Below, piece after piece: positions 30,009 through 36,801 of a stretch of DNA of 38,282 nt. The first letter of the stretch is position 1. Every line of letters starts with the position of its first letter. The translations under genes were made by a program, and so were the position numbers. Location of the stretch: the IMG/VR virus record IMGVR_UViG_3300047409_000130, positions 1-38,282 of that record, one strand, 5' to 3'. The notes beneath the pieces are model-generated. The model was not told the origin of the DNA and did not search any database. It saw nothing but the letters and a program-made list of their open reading frames with translations. This DNA is from a virus.

Positions 30009-30158
30009 TTATGCGCCTGCGAGGCGAAGCGGTTGCACGCTCACGTCGTTGCAATCGTGACGGATATTCGCCGGTTGAGCGCGTATACGTTGGTTACGCG
30101 GCCTAATTGACCCTCTCGACGGGCGCGGCGGGGTTGCCGCTAGCGCCTCGTCAGTCAT
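30009..30158 (-). CDS. Doubtful 49-residue ORF covering the second 24-base motif
   Basis: Starts at ATG 30158 overlapping the LuxR-type stop (ATGA). The sequence is Arg/Pro/Gln-rich (RPSRGSIRPRNQRIRAQPAN) without secondary structure signals and reads through the promoter-like motif at 30079-30102. Coupling favours translation; the embedded regulatory motif argues against it. Confidence 0.25.
   Translation of the reverse strand: MTDEALAATPPRPSRGSIRPRNQRIRAQPANIRHDCNDVSVQPLRLAGA
30079..30102 (-). promoter_or_regulatory. 24-base motif, copy 2 (candidate late promoter/operator)
   Basis: Plus strand GCGCGTATACGTTGGTTACG followed by CGGC; 22 of 24 bases match copy 1, same orientation. Located upstream of the HTH-phosphoesterase pair and downstream of the LuxR-type gene. 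Core CGTATACG is a palindrome. Confidence 0.6.
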
Positions 30159-30355
30159 GCCGCCCGATCCTTCCGCAACCCGAGAGCCGCCCACGCCTGG
30201 AGGTCGGAATGCACCCCGAGCCTCCGGTAGAGCCGCCACATCCGCTGGCGCGCCGCGTTCTCGGTGATGCCGAGGTCGTGGGCGACGGATGCGTAAGAAG
30301 CACCGGGCTCCGCGAGCCGGTGCAGGACCGACAACTCATTTGCAGTCGGTGGCAC
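30155..30355 (-). CDS. LuxR/GerE-type HTH regulator (66 aa)
   Basis: An isolated GerE-type HTH domain: ANELSVLHRLAEPGASYASV, AHDLGITENAARQRMWRLYR and RLGVHSDLQAWAALG, in the usual order E-x-x-V-L ... I-A-x-x-L-G-I ... V-x-x-x-x-R-x-Y-x-K-L-G-V. No receiver or ligand domain. GTG 30355 is assumed, without an evident ribosome-binding site. Positioned right after attP and immediately before the first 24-base motif, so a candidate activator of the late genes. Confidence 0.65.
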   Translation of the reverse strand: MPPTANELSVLHRLAEPGASYASVAHDLGITENAARQRMWRLYRRLGVHSDLQAWAALGLRKDRAA

Positions 30356-30359
30356 CGAG

Positions 30360-30380
30360 TACGGCAGAACTACGGCAGTT
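30360..30380. repeat. Candidate integrase arm-type sites, left of attP
   Basis: TACGGCAGAAC at 30360-30370 followed immediately by TACGGCAGTT. The same 11-mer occurs twice at 30536-30558 on the other side of the tRNA core. Paired repeats flanking a core are the normal layout of tyrosine-integrase arm sites. Confidence 0.6.
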
Positions 30381-30442
30381 GGTGGCCCAGAACGGCTGTC
30401 TCAGAGGCTTCCGGCGTGCACGGCCCGATGCGGGCCAGTTGT

Positions 30443-30487
30443 CTGCAAAACCTCTATTCACCGGTTCGAATCCGGTCGTCGCCTCCA
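30443..30487 (+). other. attP core: 3' half of a tRNA-Cys(GCA) gene
   Basis: Contains the anticodon loop CTGCAAA (GCA at 30445-30447), the T arm ACCGG-TTCGAAT-CCGGT and the 3' acceptor strand CGTCGCC with TCCA; the discriminator is T, as in tRNA-Cys. The distance from anticodon to CCA end is exactly 40. The upstream half does not fold (anticodon stem GTTGT/ACCTC mispaired; no matching GGCGACG acceptor), so this is not a working tRNA but the att site restoring the host gene on integration. It is next to the integrase stop. Confidence 0.82.
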
Positions 30488-30502
30488 CTTCCTGAGCACG
30501 AA

Positions 30503-31708
30503 TCACGACTCTCGGCCCTCATCGGCAATCGGCACTACGGCAGAACCTACGGCAGAACGCGCCGAAAACCCTTCGCCGAGCAGCCGCGCGACCTCGCGGG
30601 CTCGCACCGGATCGGGGTGCGAGTAGGTGTCCGACGTGAGCCGAATGGATGAGTGGCCGAGCATCTGCTTGACGTCTTCCAGCGGGATCCCCAGAGCCAC
30701 GGCATTCGTCGCGGCCGAGTGCCTGAGGCCGTGGAACGTCACGCGCGGCAGCGGGTCGATGGGCGGCTCGGTCTGCTTGCCTTCGAGGTTCAGCCGGTCC
30801 AGCAGCGCATACCACTCCGAGAGCAGCGCGGCCGAGTGGTAGGGCCGTCCGGTCGGCGTCAGGAAGACGTGCCGGTAGAAGGGCCACGATAGAGCCTTCG
30901 CGGCCTCGGCCAGTTGCCGCTCGCGGTGTTCGGTCAGCACATGCACGACCGGCGCGGCTAGTTGGATGGTGCGTCGGCTCAGACTGGTCTTTGGTTCAAC
31001 GAGGACCCATCGTCCGCCAGAGCGAGCCAACTGATGCCGAATGCCGAGCGTTCCCGCATCCAGATCCACGTCTTCCCAGAGCAGGCCGAGAGCTTCGGAT
31101 TCCCTGAGTCCGTGAACGCCAGCGAGCAACCACAATCCCACGAGACGGTTACCGCTTTCAGCGACTCGATGGAGTTGGCTAGCCACAAGAGTCGCCCGAT
31201 CTGGTCGCGGCGCGCTTGGAGGTGACGCGAGGGCGGCGACGTTTCGTCCGACGTATCCGGCCCTGACGGCGTACTGAAGGGCGTTTCGGAGGACGGCGTG
31301 ATGGTGTCGGACCGACTGCGCGGCATGCGTTTTCCCCTTCGCGTTGAGGTACCGCTGCACCTGGAGCGGCGTCAGATCGGCCAGCGGCACGTCGCCGAGC
31401 GCCGGGATGAGATGCGTCTCGGCGATGATCCGGTAGTGCTTGCGGGTCGCCGGCCGGACTTGGATCACGTCAGCGAGCCATCCGGACAGCAGCCCCGCGA
31501 CCGTCAGTCTCGGGTTCGGTCGCTCGAGGCCGGCGTCCCGCTGGCGTAGGAGTTCGCCGAGCAACGCCTTCGCGGCCTTGCGCGTGTTGTCGGACTTGCG
31601 GCAGTACACCGTCCGCCGTCCGGTCGGCAGGCTGATGGACGCGCACCACAGGCCGGTCGCCTTGTGGCGGTAGATCGTGCCCTCCCCATGTCCCCGCACG
31701 CTCGGCAT
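30503..31708 (-). CDS. int: Tyrosine site-specific integrase
   Basis: A 401-residue recombinase. N-terminal arm-binding part (SVRGHGEGTIYRHKATGLWC), core-binding SAM-like domain (LTVAGLLSGWLADVIQVRPA), and catalytic domain with Arg in VHGLRESEALGLLWEDV, Lys in EPKTSLSRRTI, HGLRHSAATNA, MLGHSSIRLTSDTYSH (His and Tyr). ATG 31708 has GGAGG about 7 bases upstream. It overlaps the excisionase frame by 239 bases. Last gene of the early leftward operon, abutting attP. Confidence 0.93.
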   Translation of the reverse strand: MPSVRGHGEGTIYRHKATGLWCASISLPTGRRTVYCRKSDNTRKAAKALLGELLRQRDAGLERPNPRLTVAGLLSGWLADVIQVRPATRKHYRIIAETHLIPALGDVPLADLTPLQVQRYLNAKGKTHAAQSVRHHHAVLRNALQYAVRAGYVGRNVAALASPPSAPRPDRATLVASQLHRVAESGNRLVGLWLLAGVHGLRESEALGLLWEDVDLDAGTLGIRHQLARSGGRWVLVEPKTSLSRRTIQLAAPVVHVLTEHRERQLAEAAKALSWPFYRHVFLTPTGRPYHSAALLSEWYALLDRLNLEGKQTEPPIDPLPRVTFHGLRHSAATNAVALGIPLEDVKQMLGHSSIRLTSDTYSHPDPVRAREVARLLGEGFSARSAVGSAVVPIADEGRES

Positions 31709-31862
31709 TGTGCCCCTCCAGCGAGTCCACGTAGATCCGCATCGCCCGCCCCGAACCAATCGACCGCAGCACGCCGCGCGCCGCCCATCGCCGCACGGTG
31801 TCCGACGAGACGGACAGCGCCTCAGCGGCTTCCTTCACCGGGACGGCGATCCGGTCGCTCAT
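31470..31862 (-). CDS. xis: Excisionase-like winged HTH protein
   Basis: A 130-residue ORF. Residues 1-60 are a classic excisionase/MerR-like DNA-binding domain: RIAVPVKEAAEALSVSSDTV, RRWAARGVLRSIGSG, MRIYVDSLEGH. The remainder (about 80 residues) is Arg/Gln/Pro-rich and lies in a different frame over the start of integrase, so it is probably not conserved protein. It directs the integrase toward excision. ATG 31862 overlaps the preceding stop (ATGA). Confidence 0.75.
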   Translation of the reverse strand: MSDRIAVPVKEAAEALSVSSDTVRRWAARGVLRSIGSGRAMRIYVDSLEGHNAERAGTWGGHDLPPQGDRPVVRVHQPADRTADGVLPQVRQHAQGREGVARRTPTPAGRRPRATEPETDGRGAAVRMAR

Positions 31863-32125
31863 CGCGCCTTCCGCCCGAACCGGAACCCCTCGTCCCGGAT
31901 GCGCGTGGAGATGGCCTGGTCCGCCCTGCCCGCCGGGACGCCTGCAGCCTTGCGGTGTTTCGCGAACGCCTCCTGGATGGGCGTGTACGGGTCCGCGAGC
32001 CGCCAGTCCGCCATCGCTGCGACCTCCTCGCCGCAGGAGCACGTCGCGAGGAGCGGTTGCGGGAGCCGGGAGCGGCGCGGGAAGCGGACTCCGCCGCGCT
32101 CGACGACGTGGAGTCCGGTCGTCAT
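31859..32125 (-). CDS. Small hypothetical protein with zinc-like Cys pair (88 aa)
   Basis: Begins MTTGLHVVERGGVRFPRRSR, has a CSCGEEV pair in the middle and a basic C-terminal helix (RIRDEGFRFGRKAR). Coupled by ATGA on both sides. A DNA-associated accessory protein is plausible; unknown. Confidence 0.6.
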   Translation of the reverse strand: MTTGLHVVERGGVRFPRRSRLPQPLLATCSCGEEVAAMADWRLADPYTPIQEAFAKHRKAAGVPAGRADQAISTRIRDEGFRFGRKAR

Positions 32126-32292
32126 GTGCGCGCCGTCCGAGCCGACGAGGAGTCCGTCGACTGTGGCCCTGCCGCCGTCACTGCGCCGGCCCACGGCGCT
32201 CGAGCGGGTTCGCAGATAGCGCGGGGGTGCCTCCGGCTGGTGGCGCCCCGGTCCGAGCGGCGTACGTGCTGCGCGGGCCGCGGAGCCGTCAT
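32122..32292 (-). CDS. 56-residue basic hypothetical protein
   Basis: Starts at ATG 32292 overlapping the RuvC-like stop and ends overlapping the next start, both as ATGA. Composition is Arg/Ala/Ser/Pro-rich (RPAQHVRRSDRGATSRRHPR) and mostly disordered. It is kept only because the double overlap closes the gap in the operon precisely. Confidence 0.4.
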   Translation of the reverse strand: MTAPRPAQHVRRSDRGATSRRHPRAICEPARAPWAGAVTAAGPQSTDSSSARTART

Positions 32293-32747
32293 CGGACACC
32301 GTCGGAGTACGCGACGGCGACCGCGAGCGCGGCCCACACGTCCTTGTGGATGCCGTAGAGCGCGCCGCCCTTGCGGATGGCGGACGGGCCTCCGAACCTG
32401 TCGATGAGGGCTTGGCGGACGTTGGCGTCCTTCGCCTTCGCGGAGCCGCACAGGTGCGTGACGACGTCTTTTCGGCCGATGAACCCGACCTCTGTCGCCG
32501 CGAGTGCCGCCTGCTGGAACCGGCCCGTCCAGCGGCAGGTGTCGAACACTTCCCGACCGACCGGCATCCCGTAGGACCGGACTTCCTCGACGACGACGGT
32601 GGTTGCCTGTAGCGCCCATCCCGGCAGGCGATCGACGAGTTCGTTGTTGTCAAGGATCCCGAAGTTCGTCGGGTGGATGTACTGGCCTGTGAGCAGCACC
32701 CACGCCGACTGCGTCGTTCCGGGGTCGATCGCCAGGATGCGGCTCAC
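32289..32747 (-). CDS. RuvC-like Holliday junction resolvase
   Basis: A 152-residue protein of RuvC size. First acidic motif RILAIDPGTTQSAWVLL, second TTVVVEEVRSYGMPVG, and a C-terminal GIHKDVWAALAVAVAYSD with the last catalytic Asp. RNase H-fold resolvases cut branched DNA before packaging or after recombination. GTG 32747 overlaps the previous stop (GTGA). Confidence 0.85.
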   Translation of the reverse strand: MSRILAIDPGTTQSAWVLLTGQYIHPTNFGILDNNELVDRLPGWALQATTVVVEEVRSYGMPVGREVFDTCRWTGRFQQAALAATEVGFIGRKDVVTHLCGSAKAKDANVRQALIDRFGGPSAIRKGGALYGIHKDVWAALAVAVAYSDGVR

Positions 32748-33022
32748 TCCCGGCCCTCCGGCTCCGGGGCTGCGCGGTCAGGGGCAGAGCGCCATGAGAC
32801 GACGAGCGGACCGATGAACAGGGAGTTGCCGTAGCCGACCGTCCACCACTGGCGTCCGTTCGGGCTGGCCATGATCGGCCAGAGCCGTCGATGGATCGTT
32901 GGCGGCCACGAGAACCGCCGGACGAACGCGACGCGCACGGGCCACCGCAGGTCGTAAGCGAGCGATCCGCGACGCTCCCGAGTCGTTCGCTTGATCGCGT
33001 CGATGAAACTGTGGTCGCTCAC
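32744..33022 (-). CDS. Hypothetical protein (92 aa)
   Basis: A 92-residue, basic, Trp-rich protein (RWPVRVAFVRRFSWPPTIHR, then RQWWTVGYGNSLFIGPLVVS). GTG 33022 overlaps the previous stop. No family recognised. Confidence 0.6.
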   Translation of the reverse strand: MSDHSFIDAIKRTTRERRGSLAYDLRWPVRVAFVRRFSWPPTIHRRLWPIMASPNGRQWWTVGYGNSLFIGPLVVSWRSAPDRAAPEPEGRE

Positions 33023-34053
33023 TGTCCCTCGTCCCTCCCGGCGCGGTCAGAGGGTTCGCGGGCGGCGGCGTAGATGCCGCGACCCAGCGCACGTTCGACC
33101 CGCCCGAACGCCAGCCACAGTTCGGCCGTGGCCAGACCGACAATCGCCGGAAGCGAGCGACGGATCGTTCGCAAGTCCTCAGCCACGTCCAGCGCGTCGA
33201 TCCCGCTGGCGGGCGGCTCCGGGTCGCGGACAGGCTCGGCGGCGGCGAGGGCGGGTGCGTATAGCAGCTCTTGGTCGCTGGGTTCCTGCGTCGGAACGGC
33301 TGCGTCGATGAGGCTAAGGACGAGCCTCTTAGCCGCAGCGAAGCCGCGACCTTCACCGGCCTCCATCGTCAAGTCGTCCGCGGTCCAGTCGGGCCGGTCC
33401 TCGCGACGCTGCCATCGCACGGAGAACGAGTTGATAGCGTCCACTTGCGCGCGCAGTTTCCGCAGGTCGGTCGGCTCCGCGGCACGGAGTCCGCGCCAGA
33501 GGTTCTGCGCCCATCGCCCGTACGGATCGCCGGTCGGGTAGGAGCGGAACACCATCGCGCCGTCGAGCGACTGCCGCAGCGCCGTCTCAATGTCGCCGTA
33601 GGACACCGCCAGCCGCTCCACGTCTGGCCCTGCCTCACCGGGCTCCTGCGGGGCAGTGGGACGGGAAGCGGCGATGGCGGCACGGAGCGACTCCGCGCAA
33701 GCACGCAGTGCGTCGGCGGCGATCTGACGGCGAACGCGCGGGAGCGCCTTGCCGCGCGGATTGTGCGTCGCCGTCTCGATGATCTCGGCCTCGGCGCCCC
33801 ACTGGTCCGGCAGCGCCGCGACTCCCTGCGCTCCCGTGGCGACACCGGCCTCGTAACCGGCGGCACGGGCCTCGGCGAGATCGGCTGTGAGCCGGTCCTT
33901 GTCCGCGATGAGCCTCTCGATGGTCGTTTGTGCGCTGTCGATCACGGGGTTGCAGGCATCGAGGGCCGAGGCGTTGCCGTCCGCCCAGCCCCGGTTGTAC
34001 GCAAGAGTCGCCTCCGTCACCGGCTCCGTCGGCTGCTGCGGCTGGTCGGTCAC
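33019..34053 (-). CDS. Large helical early protein (344 aa)
   Basis: Starts at GTG 34053 (GTGA). Mostly helical with a coiled-coil-like stretch (IERLIADKDRLTADLAEARA) and several amphipathic helices (GKALPRVRRQIAADALRACA). No recognisable catalytic motif. It is the largest early gene of unknown function, lying between replication and resolvase genes. Confidence 0.65.
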   Translation of the reverse strand: MTDQPQQPTEPVTEATLAYNRGWADGNASALDACNPVIDSAQTTIERLIADKDRLTADLAEARAAGYEAGVATGAQGVAALPDQWGAEAEIIETATHNPRGKALPRVRRQIAADALRACAESLRAAIAASRPTAPQEPGEAGPDVERLAVSYGDIETALRQSLDGAMVFRSYPTGDPYGRWAQNLWRGLRAAEPTDLRKLRAQVDAINSFSVRWQRREDRPDWTADDLTMEAGEGRGFAAAKRLVLSLIDAAVPTQEPSDQELLYAPALAAAEPVRDPEPPASGIDALDVAEDLRTIRRSLPAIVGLATAELWLAFGRVERALGRGIYAAAREPSDRAGRDEGQ

Positions 34054-34166
34054 GTCGGGCTCCCCACACTCAGGGCCACCAGGGCAAGGAGCCACACGGA
34101 GGCGGCGTACAGGAGGCCGCCGAGGACGTAGTAGGCGAGGTCGCGGCCGATGAGGTCGCGGATCAC
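34050..34166 (-). CDS. 38-residue single-span membrane microprotein (second copy of this design)
   Basis: GTG 34166 overlaps the previous stop and its own stop overlaps GTG 34053. Sequence: IRDLIGRDLAYYVLGGLLYA then ASVWLLALVALSVG, one transmembrane helix. Same size class and coupling style as the membrane microprotein at 829-945, but no clear identity. Confidence 0.5.
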   Translation of the reverse strand: MIRDLIGRDLAYYVLGGLLYAASVWLLALVALSVGSPT

Positions 34167-34402
34167 TGGCCTCCCTCCCGAGCAGCGATGACGCGCAGCC
34201 CGATCCCCAGCGCCTCGATGAACAGCTCGGGCCGGATGGCCTCATCGAACTGCACCACCGCGTAGTCGTAGGACTTGCTCGGCCCCATCGCCTTCAGCGA
34301 CGCGGTGAGCGTGACCCGCCTAACGCCGACCTCCAGCACACCGAGGTCGTATTCGTCCGCGATCTGGCCGATACGGGACTGGTGCGCTTCGGTGCCGCTC
34401 AC
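34163..34402 (-). CDS. Hypothetical protein (79 aa)
   Basis: Starts at GTG 34402 overlapping the upstream stop. An alpha/beta mix (GVLEVGVRRVTLTASLKAMG, SYDYAVVQFDEAIRPELFIE). No family recognised. Confidence 0.6.
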   Translation of the reverse strand: MSGTEAHQSRIGQIADEYDLGVLEVGVRRVTLTASLKAMGPSKSYDYAVVQFDEAIRPELFIEALGIGLRVIAAREGGQ

Positions 34403-34581
34403 CCCTGCACCGCCACCGGACGGATGTGATGGCCCCGATCCGCAGGCTTTATCCGTTCGGCGTCGTGCGCCCAATGCGGGCAGTACAACGCGCCATCCCG
34501 CATCAGCAGGAGCGGGCCGTGCGTCGCGTTCGCTGGGCACAGCTCGCCAATGGACGGCGGCCGGCGCTTCGTCATCGTCAT
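34399..34581 (-). CDS. Small zinc-binding-like protein (60 aa)
   Basis: Contains LCPANATHGP and YCPHWAHDAERI, that is, C-x5-H plus C-x2-H-like residues that could bind one zinc. ATG 34581 overlaps the previous stop. Unknown. Confidence 0.6.
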   Translation of the reverse strand: MTMTKRRPPSIGELCPANATHGPLLLMRDGALYCPHWAHDAERIKPADRGHHIRPVAVQG

Positions 34582-34850
34582 CGAACAGCCTCCCCATACA
34601 TCGCCCGCTCCACTCGGGCACGTTGCTCGTCGCTCGGCAGTTGCGCGAAGCGATAGGCCAACCGCTCGTCCGCCTCGTTGAAGTCCTCGACCATCGAGAT
34701 GAGGGCGTCCAGCGGGTAGACGCACCAGGCGCACTCGGACGGATGGCGCGTCGTGGCCGCTGCCGCGATGGCGCGGTACGTCCCGTCGCCTTGCCAACGG
34801 GCGAGCCAGCAGATCGACGCGGCGGCGGCGGATTGTGGGTCGAGGGTCAT
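34578..34850 (-). CDS. Small hypothetical protein with CxxC (90 aa)
   Basis: A 90-residue helical protein (SICWLARWQGDGTYRAIAAA, ECAWCVYPLDALISMVEDFN). The ECAWC pair could hold a metal with other residues. Coupled on both sides. Confidence 0.6.
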   Translation of the reverse strand: MTLDPQSAAAASICWLARWQGDGTYRAIAAAATTRHPSECAWCVYPLDALISMVEDFNEADERLAYRFAQLPSDEQRARVERAMYGEAVR

Positions 34851-34936
34851 GCCGGGATCTCGAGGCCGAGGCTGAGGATTGCGAGGACGGAGCGGCGCTT
34901 CGACGCGAGGAAGCCCGCGTAATCGAGCGTGCTCAT
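34847..34936 (-). CDS. 29-residue microprotein
   Basis: MSTLDYAGFLASKRRSVLAI followed by LSLGLEIPA. Its start overlaps the replication gene stop (ATGA) and its stop overlaps the next start. A short helix; function unknown. Confidence 0.45.
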   Translation of the reverse strand: MSTLDYAGFLASKRRSVLAILSLGLEIPA

Positions 34937-35682
34937 GCCGTCTCACCGCGCTGTCGGGCGAGCATCCGCTGGGTCGCGGCGGCGGCACGGTCGAAGTTCG
35001 CCGCAGCCTCGTCGGCACGCTCGCCGCGCTCCACGGCCTTGAGGTCGGGGCGTGGGAACAGGGCGTCGGTCGCGCCGAAGATGAAGCCCTTGGTGTCGCC
35101 GTCCATGACGCCAGCCGAGGCGAGGCGGTCCATCGTCCCGACGACGCGGTTGATCCCGAACCGCTCCACGGCGAGGATGAGCTTCTGGTGGTAGCCGTCA
35201 CCTGGACGGAGGTAGCAGCCGTGGCGTCCGAGCCATTGCAGCGCCTCGAACTCCGGTTGATCGTCAGCCTCGCGCGCGCCCGCGGGAGGGCTCGTCTCGT
35301 CTTTGCTCGTCTCGTCTCGTCTTAGTCCCCGCTCTCCGGGTACGACTGGGGACCGTCCGGTACCCGACTGGTCCCCGTTTGGTCCCCTGTTGGTCGGCGG
35401 ATGAGTGGCGGACTCCTTGCGACGGTTGCGCTCGGCGTCGAGGCCGTGGACGCGGTAGCGGCTGCCAGCCTGGAGGTCGATGAGGCCAGCGCCGACGAGG
35501 ATGGCGACCGACTGACGGCGGGTGTTCACGGGGATGTGAGCCGAGGCCGGCCACGCCATGTCAGCGACGAGCAGGAGGCGTGTCCACGCCGCGAGTGCGC
35601 GGTCGTCGTCGTAGACGTTCGCGAACTTGGCGTCGTCGATGATCGACCAGTAGACGCGCGAGTAGGCTGCTCGTTCGCTCAT
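34933..35682 (-). CDS. Phage replication organiser-like protein
   Basis: A 249-residue protein. Residues ~1-95 look like the winged-helix N-terminal domain of phage replisome organisers (SRVYWSIIDDAKFANVYDDD, LLLVADMAWPASAHIPVNTR, VGAGLIDLQAGSRYRVHGLD). A charged, low-complexity linker (ETSKDETSPPAGARE) follows, then a C-terminal helical domain (LILAVERFGINRVVGTMDRL). Such proteins bind the phage origin and load host helicase. No DnaB, primase or polymerase gene is present, so replication depends on the host. Confidence 0.7.
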   Translation of the reverse strand: MSERAAYSRVYWSIIDDAKFANVYDDDRALAAWTRLLLVADMAWPASAHIPVNTRRQSVAILVGAGLIDLQAGSRYRVHGLDAERNRRKESATHPPTNRGPNGDQSGTGRSPVVPGERGLRRDETSKDETSPPAGAREADDQPEFEALQWLGRHGCYLRPGDGYHQKLILAVERFGINRVVGTMDRLASAGVMDGDTKGFIFGATDALFPRPDLKAVERGERADEAAANFDRAAAATQRMLARQRGETA

Positions 35683-36071
35683 GCGGCCAATCCGCGCGGG
35701 CACGAATGCCGCCGGCCGTCGATGTCGAACCACGCCACGCCGTTCCAGTACAGGGAGACATGGCAGTCGTGGCACCCGCACGGCCCGAGCACGACCTTGA
35801 CCTTGTAGGGCCGCTGCTGGACGCGGGCGTTGAGCCGCGCGAGCCGTTCGCGTCGCAGCCGGGTCCGCTCATTGACGCAGGCGCGGCACTTCATCACGTT
35901 CACCGCGGAGCGCCGGACGTAGGTGCGCCCGTCCGCTCGGCTGTACTCGCTGCCAGCCTTCCGCATGTCGTTGATCCAGAACTCAGCGTCGTCCGGCTGC
36001 CAGATGAAGCACTGGTCGCAGAACCGCACGCGGCCGAGGACCGGATCCTCGCGGACGCGCTCAGTGATCAC
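35679..36071 (-). CDS. Multi-zinc-ribbon protein (130 aa)
   Basis: Cys pairs at FCDQCFIW (about residue 18), KCRACVN (about 60) and CGCHDCH (about 98) form two treble-clef/HNH-like zinc sites. The pattern with RTYVRRSAVNVM resembles small HNH-like proteins but no catalytic H-N-H is clear. GTG 36071 overlaps the previous stop. Confidence 0.6.
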   Translation of the reverse strand: MITERVREDPVLGRVRFCDQCFIWQPDDAEFWINDMRKAGSEYSRADGRTYVRRSAVNVMKCRACVNERTRLRRERLARLNARVQQRPYKVKVVLGPCGCHDCHVSLYWNGVAWFDIDGRRHSCPRGLAA

Positions 36072-36418
36072 GACTCCACGTCCGCGAGATAGGCCCGGAA
36101 CGCCTGACGCATCTCGCGGGACGGCGGGCGGGTGTTCATCAGCCCGCAGAGCGCCACGCCGTGCTTCGCGTCACGGGGAGCCTTCTGGCCCATCGCGTGC
36201 TTGTCGTCGTCCTTGATCTCCTCGACGGTGAGGAGCGGCAGTGCGAACGGTGCGTGGGGCACGCCGAAGGTGGACCGGCACTCGTGGACGAACCCGAGCT
36301 TCGCGGCGACGCACTCCTTGTCGCGCCGGAGGATGTAGTCGTGGAGGACCGACGGGTAGGGTGGCCGGCGCTTCGCCTTGAACGGTGTGCGGCGGATCAG
36401 CGCCACGCGACGGAGCAT
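36068..36418 (-). CDS. HNH-like nuclease of the recombination/replication cluster
   Basis: A 116-residue protein: HDYILRRDKECVAAKLGFVH and ECRSTFG, LPLLTVEEIKDDDKHAMGQK, APRDAKHGVALCGLMNTRPP. The order C, H, C, then K-D ... H-x-V-A-L-C ... N is that of a variant HNH family found in phages. Probably cleaves or nicks DNA during replication/recombination. ATG 36418 overlaps the previous stop as TGATG. Confidence 0.7.
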   Translation of the reverse strand: MLRRVALIRRTPFKAKRRPPYPSVLHDYILRRDKECVAAKLGFVHECRSTFGVPHAPFALPLLTVEEIKDDDKHAMGQKAPRDAKHGVALCGLMNTRPPSREMRQAFRAYLADVES

Positions 36419-36801
36419 CACGCGATGCCCTCTCGTTCCGCGCGCTCTTGCGCGTCGCGGTCCTGCCACGCCTTGTCGACCTGTGCCTTGTCGCGCCCGG
36501 CGACACGCCAGCCGACGGGGAACTTCTTGTAGACCGGCCGCCCGTTCTTCGGGACGTTGTGAAGCCACTCGTCCCACGGCCACACGACCTCAGTCCGCTC
36601 ATAGTCCCCGCGGCCAACTCGCTCGCGGACGTAGAGCGTGTATGGCGTGGGCATTGCGTCGAGCAGCGGCATCTCTTCGATGCGGTCGAACTTCGCGGCG
36701 GCCTTGATCTCCTCCGCGAGGGCCTTGGTCGTGGCGACAGCGCGCACGCTGTAGTCGCTGTACTCGCCATCCGTCACGAGGTACACCGTCCGGACGATCA
36801 C
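36418..36801 (-). CDS. Hypothetical protein next to the annealing protein (127 aa)
   Basis: A 127-residue alpha/beta protein (TVYLVTDGEYSDYSVRAVAT, then TKALAEEIKAAAKF) with a basic/acidic C-terminal helix (RDAQERAEREGIA). The N-terminal strand-helix pattern is seen in many small actinophage early proteins. GTG 36801 overlaps the previous stop. Confidence 0.6.
   Translation of the reverse strand: MIVRTVYLVTDGEYSDYSVRAVATTKALAEEIKAAAKFDRIEEMPLLDAMPTPYTLYVRERVGRGDYERTEVVWPWDEWLHNVPKNGRPVYKKFPVGWRVAGRDKAQVDKAWQDRDAQERAEREGIA

Noticed and set aside
30412-30487. A complete tRNA-Cys gene
   Set aside because: Only the 3' half folds; the anticodon stem has two mismatches, the D arm is irregular and the 5' acceptor strand pairs for just four bases. 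It is the att core, not a working tRNA.
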